Shown: positions 1-8,644 of the stretch, piece by piece
Numbering within the stretch: the first letter of the stretch is position 1
How the letters are laid out: the number at the start of each line of letters is the position of its first letter
Assembly: GCA_934617425.1 (NCBI GenBank)
Contig: CAKTUD010000008.1
Location: forward strand, 1-64,000
Direction: 5' to 3'
Length of the DNA stretch: 64,000 nucleotides
Origin: an uncultured Eggerthellaceae bacterium
Lineage (GTDB): Bacteria > Actinomycetota > Coriobacteriia > Coriobacteriales > Eggerthellaceae
Notes under the pieces: generated by a model
Databases searched by the model: none
Told to the model about the DNA's origin: nothing
The model's input: only the letters and a program-made list of their open reading frames with translations
Position numbers and translations under genes: made by a program

Positions 1-52
1 GGCCCGCCGCCGCTTCGCTGTCGCTTGCGGCAAGGAGATAAATTACTCTCCC

Positions 53-84
53 CATCCCCTCCCGTCAAGCGACGGGAGGGGATG
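53..84. repeat. Perfect 14-bp palindrome (intergenic)
   Basis: Two perfect 14-base arms (53-66 and 71-84) flank the four-base loop AAGC. The stem is very GC-rich. No run of T follows on either strand, so it is not a classical intrinsic terminator. It lies downstream of the nuclease gene that ends at 150. It may be one copy of a dispersed palindromic repeat; only one copy is in this window. Confidence 0.6.
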
Positions 85-149
85 CACACGATTCCTACAC
101 AAACGGGGGGCTGGGGGTGCAGACCACGTCGCGCCCCTAGAGAACGTCG

Positions 150-1325
150 CTAGGGATTGCATCTTTTGCAGGGGACGTAACCTTGGGCAACGACATCGGA
201 ACGCGTCGACTCTACCTCTTGGCAATTGGCTGCGCTTATCTGAGCTACGGATTTGCAACTAGGCAGATGGAACTTTCGGGTATTGGTATTAAGAATATAG
301 GCCCTAACTTGTTCAGAAGCAGCCGAAACGGAAGATTCGGACGTTAAATTTGCGCCGGAGGAGGACTCCGTCCCGCTCTCTACGGAAGATTGCGAAACCT
401 CTTGCGAGCTTCCATCCGCGTAGTTTATGGAAATGCCAGGTTGGACGTTGTAGGCCCAAACGCAGAATTGCAGGCCCGCACCGTCGTCTTCGACAGAATG
501 CGCTTCCATAAGCACGCCGCGTGCCACAAGTTCATCGCCGACGAAAACCGGGGTCACGCGATACAGAACATGATTGCCCGACGATTTAACGTAAGCAGCA
601 ACGATGTCCTCATACTTAAGCATGCCCTCGACGTTGAGAAAACGCGTACCGGTGATGAGGTTATCGAAGTTAGCGTTTTCGTTAGTAAGTTGCCAACCGA
701 TGAGATGGCAACGATTGTAAAGATACCTATCAGCAATAGAATCGTATGTCACCAAATACCAACCGGTAGGTTTTATCTGGCCGATGCTGCCGCGCTTCTC
801 CCCTTCCGCAGGCATGGTCTCTTTGCCGACAGAAGCAGATGCCGCAGTACAACGTCCGAGGTCATCGAGCTTTCCATAGTTTTCGTAACCCGGATTTTCC
901 TTTGCGTATTGGATGTCGCCAGCGCTGAAATATGGCACATTGCCATTGACTTGCACCGAAGCGTCGCCGCTAAAAGCAGGGATTTGGGAGTAGTCGAAAT
1001 CGGCAGACGATAAAGAAGGCGCCTCTACGACCTCAAGCGGCTTCTGCTCTTCACTTTGCCGCGCGCTGACGCCAGAAACCTGCCCTGTAAAAGATTGCGA
1101 TGACTCAACAAGGGGGTCGCTTCGCTCCGCACCGCCGTAGAAAGCGCCGACAAGGCATAAACCGACGAAAGCGCAGAGAAGCTTCGCTGGTATCTTGCGC
1201 AACGCGGGAAGCGGTTTCGCCGGAGATTTGCCAAGCACCGACGAGCGCGTTTTTTTCGGAGACGACGACTTCGTACTGCCAGAAAATGCCACCTTCTTGC
1301 ACCGGCCGCGGCGAATAAAGACCAT
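150..1325 (-). CDS. Membrane-anchored or secreted DNA/RNA non-specific endonuclease with zinc-binding C-terminal tail
   Basis: A 391-residue protein with a basic N-terminus and one hydrophobic segment (about 47-65) that would anchor or export it. The central domain (about 125-300) matches the EndA-type non-specific nucleases: the catalytic His lies in N-R-C-H (204-207), where classical members have D-R-G-H, followed by an Asn-rich metal-binding stretch (215-231). A low-complexity Ser/Glu linker (305-338) leads to a small domain with H353, C357, C386 and C389, resembling the Ada-like zinc tail found on many secreted nucleases. It starts 12 bases after the sulfatase-like gene stops and is probably in that operon. 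Likely role: extracellular nucleic acid degradation or DNA processing; involvement in DNA uptake is possible but not shown. Confidence 0.85.
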   Translation of the reverse strand: MVFIRRGRCKKVAFSGSTKSSSPKKTRSSVLGKSPAKPLPALRKIPAKLLCAFVGLCLVGAFYGGAERSDPLVESSQSFTGQVSGVSARQSEEQKPLEVVEAPSLSSADFDYSQIPAFSGDASVQVNGNVPYFSAGDIQYAKENPGYENYGKLDDLGRCTAASASVGKETMPAEGEKRGSIGQIKPTGWYLVTYDSIADRYLYNRCHLIGWQLTNENANFDNLITGTRFLNVEGMLKYEDIVAAYVKSSGNHVLYRVTPVFVGDELVARGVLMEAHSVEDDGAGLQFCVWAYNVQPGISINYADGSSQEVSQSSVESGTESSSGANLTSESSVSAASEQVRAYILNTNTRKFHLPSCKSVAQISAANCQEVESTRSDVVAQGYVPCKRCNP

Positions 1326-1337
1326 GCTAGTTGCCCG

Positions 1338-3500
1338 CTACTCGTCAGCCGGCCAGGACACGCCGGTTTTTCTCCAGTTTGAGATATCCGCGATGTCGCC
1401 CGTTATCTCGTATTCGTCTATGGAGACGTCGTGAACGCCGTTGCTGGCAGTCATGTAGAAATAACGAGGCGTCGACCGATCGGGAGAATCCGCTGCATCG
1501 AACAGGGTCTCGCCATAAGCGTGGTTGTCAGCACCCGTTGCAGCAATGATCGTCGACAAGATCTGCCCAGCGGAAACCGGAGCGTCGGATACCTTCAAAG
1601 CTGAAGCGGGGCTAGAACCGTCAGCAATGCCCAAAGCCTCTCCCGCGGAAAATGAGTTGGCGGCGCCGGAATCCGAGGAGGCAGCATCATTGGCAGCAAA
1701 GCCAGCGGCGTTGCGAGCGGGCTTCACAAGGAGAATCGGCGACTTGGGAGTTTCGAGATCGCTCATCTGGCTCCACCACGTACCATGGTCAGACGTTATG
1801 ACGATTGTCGTGTCATCATATACGCCAAGCTCTTTAAGATTCTCGATATAGGACGAAACGATTCGCATCGAGCCTATCGCTTGATCGAGCGCGCTCGAGT
1901 TTCCAACGCCTACATCGTTTCCTTCGCGGTCGAGAGAAAACGGATCGTGCGCCCCGAGGATATGAATATAACGATATGAAGCAGCTTCGTCGTTCAGCGA
2001 AAGCCCGTCACTTTTGAGCTTCGCATGCAAGGCGCCATCATTCATAAGGTATGGAGTGAGCGCGGGATCGTTTTGATTTTGGTCGAGCATGCGATTGTTG
2101 ATGTCGTCGGTATAGAACCAAAACGCCGGCTTTGCCAACCACGGCATATCGCGATAAAGCGCGCACTGCATAAGCGCCATCGCGGTTGAAGGGATGCTCA
2201 AAGCATCGTTGTTGAAGGGCCCGATGTTTTCTGTATAGCGATAGATCTGCTGATCTGCCTCTTGCGCACTAAGGTATTGCTCGCCGAGGGTATCGCTATA
2301 AATACCCACCTTGCAACCGGCCGCATCGATGTCAGCCAAATAGGAGCTGCGCTCGTAGCGAGATTTCAAGAACGTCGAAAACGACTCGCCCTCACGCGGA
2401 AGCTGACCCGTTAGCAAGAACACGTTGCCGTAGCGCGTGGGAATCATCGAACCCGCGGAATTCTTGAACCAGGTGAAATCATCGAAGCCATCGAATATCG
2501 TCGGTTCTTCGGCAAAGGCGTCCTCTAGCACCGATGTATCGTAGTCGTCGAGCACGAACTCGACGATGTTCTTGTTTGCCGAGACGTCGAAAAGACCTTT
2601 TTGCGAGACCATCACGCCGACGCCGCCCGTTTGCGATTGCGCATCGGAGACGAAAAGACTCGCAACGCCCACACCCTGAACAAGCACGAAGACAATCGAA
2701 GCAACGCTTGCCACCACCCGAGTACGATGCGGAGCTTTCCGAGCCGCGACGACCGAACCAGCGACAAGGAGAATCCAAACAATAGTCGACACCGCGGTTA
2801 TCGCACCATAAGAAGACCAATCGACCGCGCCGCCGTCCGCCTGAGGAAGCCCGCCGTTCAGGAAAAGCGCCTGGGCATAGCAGCAAAGACCCAATGCGAA
2901 TACGACAATCGCGGCAACATCGAACGCCTTGCCGCGAAAAAGCATGAGCAACGCCGCAACAACCACGGCAACCACGATACCCACGCACGCCATAATGGCC
3001 CAGATGTTCTGCAGGCGAACGACCAAGCTACCGGCGCTACCCGAGACAAGCTCATAGGGCGCAACGACGCATAAGGTGAAAGCTACAAAGAGGCTGACCA
3101 GAAAAGCCACGACAAATCGGCTTTTGTTCGTCTCTCCGAAAGAGAATGCGAGCGTTTTGCCGGAAGCGCCGTCTTCGCATAGGCAATCGATGTCGGACAA
3201 GACGGGCTTACCGCCAGCGTCCAATCGATGATAGCGAGGTTCGCGCTCCTTACGTGCTTCTCCATCGATACCGAGCACCCGAAAGAGCTTTTTGCGCGTG
3301 CGGCGAAAAGCCACGCCAGCAACCGTAGAAAGAGCGACGGCGACGCCCGCAACAGCTTGGATGGCATACGTCATCACCGAAGGATCGACATACGCCAACG
3401 CTTGAGATGAAAACCCGCAAGTAAGGATCGCAGCGCAAACGAGCGCGGCAAAAAAGTCATAGGCGGCAAGAGCCGCCCTGCGCACACTGAAAGGCATCAT
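1338..3500 (-). CDS. Membrane sulfatase-superfamily protein, LTA-synthase-like phosphoglycerol transferase candidate
   Basis: A 720-residue protein from the ATG at 3500, which overlaps the upstream stop as ATGA and follows GAGGGG by five bases. The N-terminal ~285 residues hold about six or seven membrane segments (roughly 12-30, 42-64, 128-147, 163-187, 193-213, 233-252, 262-283). The extracytoplasmic part is a sulfatase-fold domain: metal-site D318-D319, a candidate nucleophile T355 in a P-T-R-Y context, H518 in a G-A-H-D motif and D571-H572 in S-D-H-G. Architecture resembles LtaS and OpgB-type phosphoglycerol transferases rather than true sulfatases, because no formylglycine motif is visible. 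Coupling to the CDP-glycerol-transferase fusion supports a role in a phosphate-containing surface polymer. The substrate is not known. Confidence 0.75.
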   Translation of the reverse strand: MMPFSVRRAALAAYDFFAALVCAAILTCGFSSQALAYVDPSVMTYAIQAVAGVAVALSTVAGVAFRRTRKKLFRVLGIDGEARKEREPRYHRLDAGGKPVLSDIDCLCEDGASGKTLAFSFGETNKSRFVVAFLVSLFVAFTLCVVAPYELVSGSAGSLVVRLQNIWAIMACVGIVVAVVVAALLMLFRGKAFDVAAIVVFALGLCCYAQALFLNGGLPQADGGAVDWSSYGAITAVSTIVWILLVAGSVVAARKAPHRTRVVASVASIVFVLVQGVGVASLFVSDAQSQTGGVGVMVSQKGLFDVSANKNIVEFVLDDYDTSVLEDAFAEEPTIFDGFDDFTWFKNSAGSMIPTRYGNVFLLTGQLPREGESFSTFLKSRYERSSYLADIDAAGCKVGIYSDTLGEQYLSAQEADQQIYRYTENIGPFNNDALSIPSTAMALMQCALYRDMPWLAKPAFWFYTDDINNRMLDQNQNDPALTPYLMNDGALHAKLKSDGLSLNDEAASYRYIHILGAHDPFSLDREGNDVGVGNSSALDQAIGSMRIVSSYIENLKELGVYDDTTIVITSDHGTWWSQMSDLETPKSPILLVKPARNAAGFAANDAASSDSGAANSFSAGEALGIADGSSPASALKVSDAPVSAGQILSTIIAATGADNHAYGETLFDAADSPDRSTPRYFYMTASNGVHDVSIDEYEITGDIADISNWRKTGVSWPADE

Positions 3501-5437
3501 CGATTCCCCTCGCTCATGCGTTTGGCATCGTGTTTCTCCTGCGCCGCCATGACAAGGCCGAGCAGATATTCGCCTGCGGTGCGTTTGGCGTTTCCTATGT
3601 TGAAGATGGTTTCGGCACGAACGGCGGCGATGCGTTCTGACCACGCATCGGGATGAGCAACCATCTCGGCCACGGCATCGCCTAGACCCGAAAGGTCATC
3701 GGGGTTAAACGAACGCCCTACCTTGTTGCGCAGCGAGATATCAGTAGGTTCGAGACCGAGTTCTTGCCAATCGGGGTTGCCCACTTTCATGGGAGTGTCG
3801 ACGAAAACGCTTGGACGCAAGGTAGAGAACGAGAACTCGCAGAAAACGCTTGACCAGTCGGTGATCAGCACGTCGGACGAAAAAACCGATTCGTTCGACG
3901 AGAAATCACGCTCGAAATAAAGATCATCCTCGGAGATATGCGAATAGCGTTCGATGAGCGCGTCCCAACGCGGACGATAACGTTTGGTGTACTCGGGATG
4001 AGGACGCACAATGACGCGCCAACCACGACCGAGCAGCTGCTCAAGAAGAGCATCCGCGCACATGTCGAGGATATTATCCTCTTGCCAAGAAGGCGCCACG
4101 AGAATAGTCGGCCGCGCGTGCGGCGCATCGGCAACCCTGCGGGCTTTCGCCGCGACTATGTCGTCGTCGAGCAGATCGTAACCGCATTCCACCAGATCTT
4201 TTGCGGGAAGCTCGTAAAGCTCTTCCTCGCGACGGAGTTCGGCTACCTGATGGGGCCCTGCGCAAAGTACCGCGTCGTAATGATCGTAGGCATGCTTTGA
4301 TGGCGTGAGGTGCATAGACGTCATGTGATGTACCATGAATACGTATGCGATATCCTTGCGCACGTAAGAGCGTTTGATGTAGTAGTTCTCCAAATCTTCG
4401 AGCGTGGTTACCACGACATCGGCATCCATCTTCATCATGAGGGTGATTGCGCGCTTTTGCCCGATATAGTACGGGCGGATGCGCGGCTGCGATTCGGCGA
4501 CCTCGAAGATCTGGTCGTTGGGGTCGTTGGTTACGTAATTGATGATGCCATCGGAATTCTCAAGCAGATATTCGATCGCACCCTTGAAATACTTGTAGAA
4601 GCCCGACCCTTCCGAATAGAAGACGATGTGCTTTCCCGCCACCTTGAAGAAACGCTTGTAGTCGGCACGTTCGCGCTTGATGAGGGGGTCGCGTTTCCAC
4701 CAATGGTCTTTGCGGCCGGCTTCGAGCGCCTCGAGAGCGCAGACCTCGGCGCGGCTTTCCGCCAAATCGTCGTAGTCGATATGCTTTGCGGGCGGCATCA
4801 TCACGTTCATAAGCATCTGAACCAAGATGGAAAGCAGGTTGGAGCAAATCCAGTAGAAACACATACCCGCCGACACGAATACGCCCAAAACAAGGGAAAG
4901 GCCGATGGAGAGGCCGTTGGTGGTGTTCTTCTCGACGCGCGACTGCTCTTTCTGCAACGGGTTGATGCGATTTTGCGCGCATCCCATAGCCACCGCGGAA
5001 AGCCCGGCGAGAAGGGGCATCACCCACGAAGCACCGCCGTTTACGGTAGGTACCATGCCAAGGAATTCCGTACCGGGCGCGCCGCCGTCGGTTATGGAGT
5101 GAATGACGTCGACCAGGCCGAACAATATGATGATCTGCACCAGAAGCGGCACCATGGAAAGCAGCGGATGGTAACCCTTCTCTTTGTACATGGCGTTTTG
5201 CTTTTCGCCTATCGCCTCGCGGTCACCGTAATATTTCACCTTGATGCGGTTGAGCGCCGGCATGAGATTAACCATGACGATCGAGTTTTTCTGCACCCAA
5301 AGGGACATGGGCAAAAGGATGACCTTGGAAATGAGCGTGAATAGAAAGATGGATATCCACCAATTGCCGGTCAACGCGTAGCAAGGCTGCACGATAAGCT
5401 GCAGCACATCGGCAACGGCGGAAAAAACAGCATCCAT
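3497..5437 (-). CDS. YidC/Oxa1-type insertase fused to CDP-glycerol glycerophosphotransferase-type domain
   Basis: A 646-residue two-domain protein. Residues 1-213 are a YidC/Oxa1 core with five expected membrane segments; the positive charge normally supplied by Arg in the first core helix is Lys38 (L-I-S-K-V-I-L-L-P). After a charged linker (about 215-265), residues 265-630 match the TagB/TagF CDP-glycerol transferase family: His370-His371 at the first catalytic His position, R-P-H-P at 478-481 and T-D-W-S-S at 526-530. No start codon has a strong Shine-Dalgarno site; the ATG at 5437 begins the domain directly, while a GTG at 5488 would add 17 residues. Its stop overlaps the start of the sulfatase-like gene. 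A normal YidC probably exists elsewhere, so this copy is likely dedicated to polymer synthesis. Function is inferred. Confidence 0.85.
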   Translation of the reverse strand: MDAVFSAVADVLQLIVQPCYALTGNWWISIFLFTLISKVILLPMSLWVQKNSIVMVNLMPALNRIKVKYYGDREAIGEKQNAMYKEKGYHPLLSMVPLLVQIIILFGLVDVIHSITDGGAPGTEFLGMVPTVNGGASWVMPLLAGLSAVAMGCAQNRINPLQKEQSRVEKNTTNGLSIGLSLVLGVFVSAGMCFYWICSNLLSILVQMLMNVMMPPAKHIDYDDLAESRAEVCALEALEAGRKDHWWKRDPLIKRERADYKRFFKVAGKHIVFYSEGSGFYKYFKGAIEYLLENSDGIINYVTNDPNDQIFEVAESQPRIRPYYIGQKRAITLMMKMDADVVVTTLEDLENYYIKRSYVRKDIAYVFMVHHMTSMHLTPSKHAYDHYDAVLCAGPHQVAELRREEELYELPAKDLVECGYDLLDDDIVAAKARRVADAPHARPTILVAPSWQEDNILDMCADALLEQLLGRGWRVIVRPHPEYTKRYRPRWDALIERYSHISEDDLYFERDFSSNESVFSSDVLITDWSSVFCEFSFSTLRPSVFVDTPMKVGNPDWQELGLEPTDISLRNKVGRSFNPDDLSGLGDAVAEMVAHPDAWSERIAAVRAETIFNIGNAKRTAGEYLLGLVMAAQEKHDAKRMSEGNR

Positions 5438-5600
5438 AAAAACTCGCAATCGAAATCGCTTGACTAATTTGCACGTGACGACAAGCACGTCATCGATAAG
5501 ATAGCGCCGCTTTCATGCGGCAATCGCTAATTGTAGCAGGAGCACGATAAAATAGCGGTTTGACAGCAGCAAGGTTTCCTTAAGCAAGCGAGGTTGCACG

Positions 5601-6962
5601 ATGTCCCAGGTAGATACACCGATTATCCCTCCTTATGCCCAGATTTCCTTGGACGTTTTGGAAAACGCCGGAGCAGAAGCATGGCTTGTGGGCGGATTCG
5701 TGCGCGATTCTATCCTAAACCGCGACATCTACGACGTGGACATCGCCTGCAGCGCCCCTTGGACCGAAGCCAAACGCGCCTTCGAAGCAGCAGGAATACG
5801 CGTGCACGAAACCGGCGTGAAGCACGGCACCATAACCGCAATCATCGACGATCATCCTATCGAGGTCACGACGTTTCGACGCGAGGGGGAATACTCTGAC
5901 GGACGCCACCCCGATAGCGTTGAAGCAGCATCGAGCATCGAAGAGGATCTGGCACGACGCGACTTCACCATCAACGCCATCGCCTACCACCCGATTCGCG
6001 GATTTCGCGACCCCTACAACGGGCGCGCCGACATCGAGGCGGGCGTCATTCGCACCGTCGGGAGCCCGATCGAGCGGTTCCGGGAGGATCATCTCCGTAT
6101 TCTCAGAGCTTGCAGATTCTGCTCTGAACTGGGTTTTTCCATAGAAGCCGAGACCTATCTGAGCATGACGCACGCGAAGACCTTCATGCTGACACTTCCC
6201 GTCGAACGCGTGGCACAAGAGTTCACGCGATTTTTGCTAGGCGACCACGTTCGCGATGCCCTCATGCAGACCGTCGACGTGCTTTCCGGTGTGCTGCCAG
6301 AGCTTATTGCCATGAAAGGGTTTGAACAGCATTCGCGCTATCACAAATACGATGTGCTCGAACATACCGCTTGGGTTGTCCAGCGCGCCGAGCGCACTCC
6401 GCTCACTCGCTGGGCGGCGCTGCTGCACGACATCGGCAAACCCGGCGCATATTTCGAACGCGACGGCGTCGGGCACTTTTTCGGGCACGCGAATGTGAGC
6501 GTAGTTATCGCCCGCGGGATCCTCGATAGACTGAAATTTCCCACCAAATTGAAAAACGATATCCTCACGCTGGTGAAGCTTCATGACGAAATGATAGGCC
6601 CCACCCCCAAGCTAGTGAAACGAACCTTGCGGCGCTTTGGTGGAGACGTTGATTTGTTTCGCGCTCTTTGCGACTTGAAACGCGCAGATGCTCTTTCGCA
6701 TGCATCGTGCTGCACGGGACGCGCCGAGCTGGCGGAAGAACTGCTTGACGTGCTCGACAAGATCTTGGCCGAAAACCAAGCGTTTAGCTTGGCGCAGCTC
6801 GCTGTAACCGGCAGCGACGCAATCGCCTGCGGCGTGGAACAGGGACCTAAGGTTGGCGACGCGCTGGAGAAGCTGCTTGATGCCGTTATCGACGAGAAAG
6901 TCCCAAACGAGCGCACGGCACTGCTTGCCTTCGTTGGAAAGCTCAACGAGAACGCATGCTAG
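5601..6962 (+). CDS. cca: CCA-adding tRNA nucleotidyltransferase with HD domain
   Basis: A 453-residue class II CCA-adding enzyme, which builds or repairs the 3' CCA end of tRNA. Visible features: G-G-x-V-R-D at 31-36, the catalytic D-V-D around 45-47, the R-R-D-F-T-I-N-A motif at 119-126 and a C-terminal HD phosphohydrolase-like domain with L-L-H-D-I-G-K near 270. The start follows GCGAGG. A TAAAAT -10-like hexamer lies about 50 bases upstream (around 5546). The gene diverges from the fusion gene and stands alone. Both tRNA genes in this window already encode CCA, so here the enzyme would act in repair or on other tRNAs. Confidence 0.95.
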   Translation: MSQVDTPIIPPYAQISLDVLENAGAEAWLVGGFVRDSILNRDIYDVDIACSAPWTEAKRAFEAAGIRVHETGVKHGTITAIIDDHPIEVTTFRREGEYSDGRHPDSVEAASSIEEDLARRDFTINAIAYHPIRGFRDPYNGRADIEAGVIRTVGSPIERFREDHLRILRACRFCSELGFSIEAETYLSMTHAKTFMLTLPVERVAQEFTRFLLGDHVRDALMQTVDVLSGVLPELIAMKGFEQHSRYHKYDVLEHTAWVVQRAERTPLTRWAALLHDIGKPGAYFERDGVGHFFGHANVSVVIARGILDRLKFPTKLKNDILTLVKLHDEMIGPTPKLVKRTLRRFGGDVDLFRALCDLKRADALSHASCCTGRAELAEELLDVLDKILAENQAFSLAQLAVTGSDAIACGVEQGPKVGDALEKLLDAVIDEKVPNERTALLAFVGKLNENAC

Positions 6963-7063
6963 CCGCTAGCCCGAAAAGCGCACCGAACCAGGAGTTTTCG
7001 CCAACTCGAAAACGCACACCGGTCTAAAGGCGAGCGACGTGAAAACATGCCCTCGCCAAAGCA

Positions 7064-7945
7064 CTATTTCTCGGCACCAAAACGCTCGGCATAGGGTCCG
7101 AGTTCGAGGATATCGGGGAAATGGTCGTCGCGCTGGTCGGCCGCGATAGGCGTTTCCCAATCGCCGTAAAGTGCACTTAGATGCTTTTCGGCTTTATTTG
7201 CTATGCGGATATTCGTATTTTCGAAAGGTACCCAACGGGCGGGTTCGAAATCAGCACGATCGTAGATATCCCAAGTCGGAACGGTATCGCCCACGAAGCC
7301 CCACCGACGCGTCTGTTCACCCGCGTGCGACGTGCAGACCTTGAGAGCCTTTTCGTTGAAATCGACGTTTCGCAATCCCGGGAGCTTCAATAGACCGCGC
7401 ATCGCTTTGGTACCTATTCGCAAAACCTTGCTTTTGAATCCAGAATCCTTGATGAAAGGGCTCTCAACGAGAGACGCAATTGCGAGCTTGTTGTAAAACC
7501 ACCCTCTATTGACCTGCTTTTTAAAAACAGCTTCGTCGTCGGAAAGCGCATCAAGCGGAAACAGGTCGAGGAAAATACATGAATCGAAATCCATGCTGGC
7601 AAGCGCCGAGTCGCAACATTTGGTGCCGCGCAGCATCATCCGCGTGGTAAGCATGGGGTATTTGGGATTTATCTCAGCATTGATTATCTCGTATTTCTCG
7701 GAATAATCGCGCTGCACGACGGAAATGAGCCGGTTGAGATCTTCGCGCGGCATGCATATGTCGAGGTCCTCATCCCAAGGGATAAATCCCCCTTCGCGCA
7801 ATGCGCCGATAGCGGTGCCGAAGCTTGCATACCAACGCATCTCCTCGTGCGCGCAAATAGATGCGAAGTCGTCGAGCATCATGAGCAATGCCTTGTGCAA
7901 GGGTTCGAGCACCTGATATTTGGAATCGATGTCCTGAGTTTTCAT
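7064..7945 (-). CDS. LicD-family phosphotransferase (first copy)
   Basis: A 293-residue protein carrying the LicD nucleotidyltransferase-like signature: G-T-A-I-G-A-L-R followed by G-G-F-I-P-W-D-E-D-L-D, with acidic metal ligands at 58-62. LicD proteins transfer phosphocholine or related phospho-alcohols onto surface glycans or teichoic acids; the group transferred here cannot be read from sequence. No membrane segment is obvious, so it should be cytoplasmic. It is a diverged paralogue of the LicD at 8645-9517 and lies near the CDP-glycerol-transferase fusion and the flippase, which fits one surface-polymer pathway. The gene converges with cca. Confidence 0.88.
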   Translation of the reverse strand: MKTQDIDSKYQVLEPLHKALLMMLDDFASICAHEEMRWYASFGTAIGALREGGFIPWDEDLDICMPREDLNRLISVVQRDYSEKYEIINAEINPKYPMLTTRMMLRGTKCCDSALASMDFDSCIFLDLFPLDALSDDEAVFKKQVNRGWFYNKLAIASLVESPFIKDSGFKSKVLRIGTKAMRGLLKLPGLRNVDFNEKALKVCTSHAGEQTRRWGFVGDTVPTWDIYDRADFEPARWVPFENTNIRIANKAEKHLSALYGDWETPIAADQRDDHFPDILELGPYAERFGAEK

Positions 7946-8297
7946 AATGGTTTGCAGTGTAGCGCAAAGCCGTGGAATACGAAACGCAAAATGCCTTTCG
8001 CGAGGACATGTGCTTTGGCAGGCCTCAGGCCCGCGCGATGAAAACCGTGAAACGTACGAGCTGGACAGAAAAGCCGTTTTCTGTCACAAAGTCCACCTTG
8101 TTTTCGAGTCTCCCGATTCGCAGCGATTTTCCAAGCTGGCGATTTCCAAAGCAAGCGCACGATAACGTGCCTTTAGGCCAAACGATCAGTCCGTTTTGCG
8201 TCAAAACCCCACCTTTTTGCCCAGCTCGACAACGTAGACAGCACGCGAAAAGAAATTCTGGGATACGGGAGAAAGATTTTCATATGAGCAAAAAGAA
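7946..8297. other. Intergenic stretch between licD-like gene and tRNA terminator
   Basis: About 350 bases without a convincing gene. It contains intergenic element copy 1 (8057-8230, listed separately) and presumably the promoter of the LicD-family gene at 7064-7945. Short open frames here are not preceded by ribosome-binding sites and encode only the repeat. Confidence 0.6.
8057..8230. repeat. Inverted-end intergenic element, copy 1
   Basis: About 174 bases bounded by related ends in inverted orientation. Read outward, each end runs TTTGTGACA or TTGCGTCAAAAC, then a short GC-rich stretch, then TTTTCTGTCC or TTTTTGCCC and CAGCTCG. The left end also forms a perfect 9-bp hairpin (8064-8072 with 8077-8085). 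The core does not resemble those of the other three copies (44878-45073, 49043-49247, 50394-50580). No protein-coding capacity is evident. Confidence 0.65.
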
Positions 8298-8320
8298 AGG
8301 CTAGAGAAATTCTCTAGCCT
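8290..8320 (-). terminator. Intrinsic terminator of the tRNA operon
   Basis: Near-perfect hairpin (AGGCTAGAG paired with CTCTAGCCT, 8298-8320) followed on the minus strand by a T-rich tract (8290-8297). It lies ten bases past the CCA end of tRNA-Glu, so it should end the tRNA-Gln/tRNA-Glu transcript. Confidence 0.85.
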
Positions 8321-8329
8321 GTAAGTTTT

Positions 8330-8406
8330 TGGTAGCCCGGACGGGATTCGAACCCGTGACCTCCGCCTTGAGAGGGCGGCGTCCTAAACCGCTAGACGAC
8401 CGGGCC
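8330..8406 (-). tRNA. tRNA-Glu (CUC anticodon)
   Basis: A full cloverleaf can be folded on the minus strand. The acceptor stem GGCCCGG pairs with CCGGGCT (one G-U), and the anticodon stem CCGCC/GGCGG closes the loop CTCTCAA, giving anticodon CTC, which reads GAG codons. The T arm contains GGTTCGAATCC and the 3' CCA is encoded (8330-8332). It is second in a two-tRNA operon and is followed by an intrinsic terminator. Confidence 0.95.
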
Positions 8407-8461
8407 ATTCGGCGTTGGTAGTATATCATGCTGAAATCTCATGTCAACAAGAAATTTCAAA

Positions 8462-8535
8462 TGGCTGGGGTGGAAGGAGTCGAACCCTCACATACGGCAC
8501 CAGAAACCGCTGTCCTGCCATTAGACGACACCCCA
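8462..8535 (-). tRNA. tRNA-Gln (CUG anticodon)
   Basis: Cloverleaf on the minus strand with acceptor TGGGGTG/CACCCCA, D arm GTCT...GGAC, anticodon loop TTCTGGT (anticodon CTG) and T-loop TTCGACT. Discriminator G and encoded CCA lie at 8462-8465. It precedes tRNA-Glu by 55 bases and is preceded by a strong promoter. Confidence 0.95.
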
Positions 8536-8584
8536 GTACTACCAGCTCTTGACGTTTTAACCAAAGCGCCAAGCGCGAGTTAAC

Positions 8585-8613
8585 ATATTACGCAGGTACA
8601 CACCTTGAGTCAA
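8585..8613 (-). promoter_or_regulatory. Sigma-70-type promoter of the tRNA-Gln/Glu operon
   Basis: On the minus strand, TTGACT (8613-8608) is separated by exactly 17 bases from TAATAT (8590-8585). Transcription should begin near 8578, about 43 bases before tRNA-Gln. It is one of the best promoter matches in the window. Confidence 0.8.
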
Positions 8614-8644
8614 GCCCTAGTTGTGAATCTTTCTTGAACGCAGT

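Noticed and set aside
7972..8304. Small protein gene upstream of the tRNA operon.
   Set aside because: The frame consists of the intergenic element and tRNA terminator and lacks a ribosome-binding site.
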